Shown piece after piece: positions 57,376 through 60,778 of a stretch of 60,778 nucleotides of DNA; position 1 is the stretch's first letter; each line of letters starts with the position of its first letter. The translations under genes were made by a program, and so were the position numbers. The DNA is from VFKU01 sp964411925 (GTDB lineage: Bacteria; Hydrogenedentota; Hydrogenedentia; Hydrogenedentales; GCA-2746185): positions 1 through 60,778 of the forward strand of contig CAYPNI010000008.1 in the NCBI GenBank assembly GCA_964411925.1. The letters are read 5' to 3'. The notes under the pieces were generated by a model. It made no database searches. It had not been told where the DNA came from and saw nothing but the letters and a program-made list of their open reading frames with translations.

Positions 57376-58223
57376 CCGCGCCGCGCGCGAACGGGCGATA
57401 CGCACTCCCGCGGCCTTTCCTGAAATGGGTCGGCGGCAAGGGCCAGCTCCTGCCCGAACTCGTAAAACGCGTCGAGATGGCCGGCGACTTCGGCCGATAC
57501 CACGAGCCGTTTCTGGGCGGCGGCGCGCTCTTTTTCGAGCTCTACCGCACGGGCAAACTCAAGAAGAAGGCCTACCTCTCCGACAATAATCCCCGGCTCA
57601 TCGAGGCCTACGTCGGCGTGCGCGATGAAGTAGACGCCGTAATCGATCTGTTGCAGCGCCACAAACGGCGCCACTCCGAGGACCACTTCTACCGCGTGCG
57701 CGCGAAATCGCCCAAGTCGCTCGCCGAACGCGCCGCGCGCGTCATCTATCTCAACAAGACGTGTTACAACGGCCTGTATCGCGAAAACCGCAAGGGCCAG
57801 TTCAATGCCCCGTTCGGCCGGTACAAGAACCCTGTCATTTGCGACGAAGACAACCTGCGCGCAGTGTCGAAGGCGCTCAAGAAAGCCAGCATCGAGTCGC
57901 GTCACTTTCAGACGGTGGCCGATCGCGCAGCACCCGGCGACCTCGTCTACTTCGATCCGCCCTACCACCCCGTCTCGAAGACCGCGTCGTTCGAGGGCTA
58001 TCACCAGGGAGCGTTCGGCGAGGACTCGCAACGTCTGCTCTCCGAAGTCTTCGCCAAGCTCGCCGCGAAGCGGGTATATGTCCTCTTGTCCAACTCGATG
58101 ACCGGACTCATTCGCGAACTCTACAAGCCCTATCACATCGACACCGTCCAGGCCGCTCGCGCGGTCAACAGCCGTGCCGATAAACGCGGTAAAGTCGCCG
58201 AAGCCCTCGTGAGAAGTTTCTAA
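57372..58223 (+). CDS. Dam-family DNA adenine methyltransferase
   Basis: The 283-residue enzyme has the D12/Dam order of motifs: FLKWVGGKGQ (16-25, SAM-binding), EPFLGGGALFFEL (45-57), NKTCYNGLYRENRKGQFN (128-145) and catalytic DPPY (195-198). It methylates the N6 of adenine, probably in GATC or a related site by family. The start overlaps the nuclease gene by four bases. The frame is open upstream into that gene, but the SAM-binding motif near residue 20 fits the chosen ATG. REP elements bracket the pair. GATC is frequent in the window, so the genome has not purged this site. Confidence 0.93.
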   Translation: MTAPRANGRYALPRPFLKWVGGKGQLLPELVKRVEMAGDFGRYHEPFLGGGALFFELYRTGKLKKKAYLSDNNPRLIEAYVGVRDEVDAVIDLLQRHKRRHSEDHFYRVRAKSPKSLAERAARVIYLNKTCYNGLYRENRKGQFNAPFGRYKNPVICDEDNLRAVSKALKKASIESRHFQTVADRAAPGDLVYFDPPYHPVSKTASFEGYHQGAFGEDSQRLLSEVFAKLAAKRVYVLLSNSMTGLIRELYKPYHIDTVQAARAVNSRADKRGKVAEALVRSF

Positions 58224-58234
58224 CACGGGTGCGG

Positions 58235-58268
58235 GTGGCAGGCCTAAGCGCAGTTCAGCTTAGGCCTG
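58235..58268 (+). repeat. REP element D8, right of the R-M genes
   Basis: GTGG, CAGGCCTAAGC, loop GCAGTTCA, GCTTAGGCCTG: a perfect 11-bp stem in which two positions are changed on both arms relative to D1. It starts 11 bases after the methylase stop. Confidence 0.88.
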
Positions 58269-58345
58269 TGCGCGCACCGATCGCCATTGCATTCACGGTG
58301 ACACGCCGTTACACTGCCGGTTCCGTTCTGGGCGGAGCAGTCTTG

Positions 58346-58918
58346 ATGCGGCTCGATCTCCTGTTGTTCGCGATGGTGCTGGGCATGTGCGCCGTGCTGG
58401 GCGCGACCTACATCGTCACGGAGAAGCCCGTCGAAGAAGTCGCGCAGGCGGACGGCACGACAGCGCAGGTACCGCGCGGACACGGCGTGGCCAACCCGGC
58501 CGTCGGCACCATGCTCTCCGGCGGGGACGGCGCGGCGCGTTACGAGAACACCTGGTGGCTCGGACTGGCGTTCGGCCTGTTCCAGGTCGTGTTTTTCGTG
58601 GCCGCGCTCGCGTTCGGCGCGTACAAGCACGGCGGCCTCGGCCCGCTGAAGATCCCCTTCATCGTCGGCGGCGCGCTCTATGCCGCGGTCTTCGCCGCGA
58701 TGGTGCTCTCGCACCGCACCTATACCGCGACCAGCGAACACGCGCTCTTCCTCGGTTTCCCGATCCCCACCGCCTGGATGATGTACGGCGTTTGGCTGGT
58801 CCCGCTCGTGTTTATGTTCCTCTACCTGTTCACGTTCGACGGATGGATGTACACGGACGCCGACCGCGAGAAGTTCGAACGCATGATGGCCGAGCAGGGC
58901 GAGCGGCCCGAGTCGTGA
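58346..58918 (+). CDS. Small four-helix membrane protein of unknown function
   Basis: The 190-residue protein has an N-terminal helix followed by three more hydrophobic segments (for example WWLGLAFGLFQVVFFVAALAF and MYGVWLVPLVFMFLYLF). A short acidic periplasmic or cytoplasmic loop (TEKPVEEVAQADG) lies after the first helix, and a charged C-terminus follows. The ATG at 58346 is preceded by GGAG. The sodium:solute symporter gene begins 16 bases after its stop, so it is probably an accessory subunit of that carrier. No family recognised. Confidence 0.75.
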   Translation: MRLDLLLFAMVLGMCAVLGATYIVTEKPVEEVAQADGTTAQVPRGHGVANPAVGTMLSGGDGAARYENTWWLGLAFGLFQVVFFVAALAFGAYKHGGLGPLKIPFIVGGALYAAVFAAMVLSHRTYTATSEHALFLGFPIPTAWMMYGVWLVPLVFMFLYLFTFDGWMYTDADREKFERMMAEQGERPES

Positions 58919-58934
58919 TGGAGACGCAGGCCTG

Positions 58935-60431
58935 ATGGAAGCGCAGCGCCAGCTCATCATCATCGGATCCATCGCGATCTACATGGTCGCGTGCATCGCC
59001 ATCGGCCTGTGGGCCTTGCGCCGCACCAAAAGCACGTCCGACTTCTTCATGGCCGGGCGGCACCTCGGCTTCTGGATCACGGGCCTCGCCGTGTTCTCGA
59101 CCACGCTCAGCGCGTTCGGCTTCGTCGGCGGCCCCGGCCTCGTCTACCGCATGGGCATGAGTTCGGTCTGGATGATCATCTGCTCGTCGATCGGATTTTG
59201 TCTCTCGTTCTACCTGCTCGGCAAACGCCTGCGCCTGTTCGCCGAGGCGCGCAACACGATCTCGCTGCCGGCCGCCGTCGCCGCGCGCTATGGCCACGAA
59301 GGGACGCGGTTCTTCACCGCGATTGCGATTCTCTTCGGCGTGTTCGGCTATCTCGGCACGCAAATCCTGGGCATGGCCGTCGTTCTGCGGCAGGTACTGA
59401 CGAACACCGGCTGGTTCGGCGACGACATCGGGCTGCACATCTGCATGATCGTGTCCGTGTTCGTGCTCGTGTTTTACTGCGTCACCGGCGGCATCATCGC
59501 GTCCGTATACACCGACATGATCCAGGGCGCGATCATGGCCGCGTCGGGCGTCGTCATCATGTTCACGGCGATGAACGCGGTCGAAGGCGGGCTGCCCGCC
59601 GCCTCGCGCATCATCATGGAAAATGACCCCGAGGCGATGGGCCCCTGGGGCACGCTCGGCATCATGGGCTGCCTCTCGTGGTATTTCCTGTTCGCGCTCG
59701 GCGGCGCCGGCCAGCCGCACATCGTCACGAAAATGATGATGAACAAGAAGGTGTCCGACGCCAAGCGCATTCTCGTCGTCAGCATCCTCGGCTACAGTTT
59801 CGCGGCGTTCCTCTGGATCGCCGTCGGCCTCGCCATGCGCGCGCTCGTGCTGAGCGGAAAACATCCCGAACTCGCCACGCCCGACGACGCCGCGCCCGCG
59901 TTCCTGCAGGCCTTCGCGCATCCCATCGTCGCGGGCATCGTCTTCGCCGGACTGTTCTCCGCCATCATGTCAACGGCCGACAGCTTCCTGAACATCGGCG
60001 CGGCCGCGATCATCCACGACATCCCAAAATCGTTCGGGCGCAAGCCGCCCCGGCAGGAACTCCTGTGGGCGCGCATCGTGACGCTCCTGCTCGCGGTGGT
60101 CTCCGGCCTCTTCGCGTACTACCTGAGCTCGAACGGCGACCTCGTCGCGCTGATGGGCGCGTTCGGCTGGGGCACGTTTGCCGCCGCGCTCGTGCCCACC
60201 GTCGCCATCGGCATGAACTGGAAACGCGCCAACCCATACGCGGCCATCGCCGCCATCGTCTCCAGCCTCTCCATCAACTTCCTGATCAAACTCACCGACT
60301 TCACCATCCCCTACGGCATCGACGGCGGCGCCGCCAGCCTCATCGTCTCGCTCGCCCTCTTCTTCGGCCTCTCCTATGCCCTGCCCCAACAAAAACTCGA
60401 CCCCGACATCGAAGCCATCATGGATATGTAG
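58935..60431 (+). CDS. Sodium:solute symporter family transporter
   Basis: The 498-residue protein has about thirteen membrane helices and the SSS signature regions: FFMAGRHLGFWITGLAVFSTTLSAFGFVGG near the N-terminus (split over two helices), the central GIIASVYTDMIQGAIMAASG and the later SAIMSTADSFLNIGAAAIIHD. These proteins take up sugars, amino acids, proline, carboxylates or vitamins with sodium. The small membrane gene just upstream is probably co-transcribed. The substrate is not evident. It ends 9 bases before the convergent prolyl oligopeptidase gene. Confidence 0.92.
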   Translation: MEAQRQLIIIGSIAIYMVACIAIGLWALRRTKSTSDFFMAGRHLGFWITGLAVFSTTLSAFGFVGGPGLVYRMGMSSVWMIICSSIGFCLSFYLLGKRLRLFAEARNTISLPAAVAARYGHEGTRFFTAIAILFGVFGYLGTQILGMAVVLRQVLTNTGWFGDDIGLHICMIVSVFVLVFYCVTGGIIASVYTDMIQGAIMAASGVVIMFTAMNAVEGGLPAASRIIMENDPEAMGPWGTLGIMGCLSWYFLFALGGAGQPHIVTKMMMNKKVSDAKRILVVSILGYSFAAFLWIAVGLAMRALVLSGKHPELATPDDAAPAFLQAFAHPIVAGIVFAGLFSAIMSTADSFLNIGAAAIIHDIPKSFGRKPPRQELLWARIVTLLLAVVSGLFAYYLSSNGDLVALMGAFGWGTFAAALVPTVAIGMNWKRANPYAAIAAIVSSLSINFLIKLTDFTIPYGIDGGAASLIVSLALFFGLSYALPQQKLDPDIEAIMDM

Positions 60432-60440
60432 CCCCCGCTA

Positions 60441-60778
60441 CTAATCCACCGGCGTGTGGTGAATCGCGAAGGCGTACATGTCCGCGATCTCTTCGATCAC
60501 CTTGGACGTCGGCTTACCACCCCCATGCCCCGCACGCGTCTCGATTCGAATCAGGACCGGATTTTCACCCGTCTGCACTTCCTGCAGTCGCGCGGCGAAC
60601 TTGAAACTGTGCCCCGGCACGACGCGGTCGTCGGTGTCCGCGGTGGTCACCAGCGTCGGCGGATAGGCCACGCCCGGCTTGAGGTTGTGGTACGGCGAAT
60701 ACGCGTAGATCGCCTTGAACTCGTCCGCGTTGTCGCTCGACCCGTAGTCGTCGGTCCAGTACCGCCCCGCCGTAAACT
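60441..60778 (-). CDS. Prolyl oligopeptidase, C-terminal part (5' end outside window)
   Basis: The visible 112 codons are the C-terminal end of an S9-family serine peptidase: AGRYWTDDYGSSDNADEF, FKAIYAYSPYHNLKPGV, then the catalytic Asp in ADTDDRVVPGHSFKFAARL and the catalytic His in RAGHGGGKP. The reading frame continues to the window edge, and the catalytic serine and propeller lie beyond it. Prolyl oligopeptidases cleave after proline in short peptides, often in the periplasm. Confidence 0.92.
   Translation of the reverse strand, partial: FTAGRYWTDDYGSSDNADEFKAIYAYSPYHNLKPGVAYPPTLVTTADTDDRVVPGHSFKFAARLQEVQTGENPVLIRIETRAGHGGGKPTSKVIEEIADMYAFAIHHTPVD

Noticed and set aside
58229..58345. N-terminal extension of the small membrane protein through REP element D8
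   Set aside because: The extra 39 codons translate the repeat itself. GGAG lies just upstream of the ATG at 58346, where the first helix begins.

Overview
The window is about 60.8 kb of dense, GC-rich bacterial chromosome with 57 supportable protein genes, two of them cut by the window ends. Gaps are short. I see no rRNA, tRNA, tmRNA, CRISPR array, prophage or classical insertion sequence. TolB, a TonB/TolA-like protein, outer-surface lipoprotein signals and a sigma-54 activator point to a Gram-negative (diderm) organism. No gene fixes the phylum. The mix (paired acyl-CoA dehydrogenases, SBBP-repeat surface protein, many small palindromic repeats, several apparently leaderless genes) would fit an uncultured lineage such as Hydrogenedentota or a myxobacterial/deltaproteobacterial relative, but that is inference only.

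Layout. 1-9.8 kb: sigma-54 activator (partial), PfkB sugar kinase, a minus-strand run of glutathione-independent formaldehyde dehydrogenase, a degenerate M28 peptidase-like membrane protein and phosphomannomutase, then alanine dehydrogenase, a methyltransferase and D-aminoacyl-tRNA deacylase. 9.8-12.9 kb: a self-regulated YtrA-type GntR/ABC exporter operon with a clear palindromic operator. 12.9-21.6 kb: formyltransferase-like, GNAT, a secreted DUF1287-like protein, a peptide-binding lipoprotein, an HDOD signalling protein, DinB, DUF486 and a membrane-anchored beta-lactamase-fold hydrolase. 21.6-26.8 kb: a riboflavin operon (ribD-ribE-ribBA-ribH-nusB-PHP phosphoesterase) read on the minus strand from a good sigma-70 promoter and a textbook FMN riboswitch. 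26.8-31.1 kb: secreted protein, MMPL transporter, enoyl-CoA hydratase-like protein. 31.2-36.8 kb: FdhF/YdeP-type molybdoenzyme with its FdhD maturase, divergent from a Tat-exported DUF1330 protein, an MFS carrier and a NIPSNAP-like protein. 36.8-42.5 kb: two secreted alpha/beta hydrolases, a large M14 carboxypeptidase and two unknown secreted proteins. 42.6-45 kb: an acyl-CoA dehydrogenase pair. 45-46 kb: a REP-associated tyrosine transposase (RAYT) inside its own palindromic repeats. 46-49 kb: thioesterase, SmpB, TolB, TonB/TolA. 49-57 kb: an SBBP-repeat surface protein and four glycosyltransferases. 57-58.3 kb: a compact restriction-modification pair bracketed by two more copies of the RAYT repeats. 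58.3 kb to the end: small membrane protein, sodium:solute symporter and the C-terminus of a prolyl oligopeptidase.

The most distinctive system is the REP/RAYT unit: four tandem 69-bp repeats and an inverted pair flank the transposase, more copies bracket the restriction-modification genes, and the hairpin stems vary by compensating base changes. Three other palindromic repeat families lie in the window without a local transposase, and one copy is read in frame inside a membrane glycosyltransferase.
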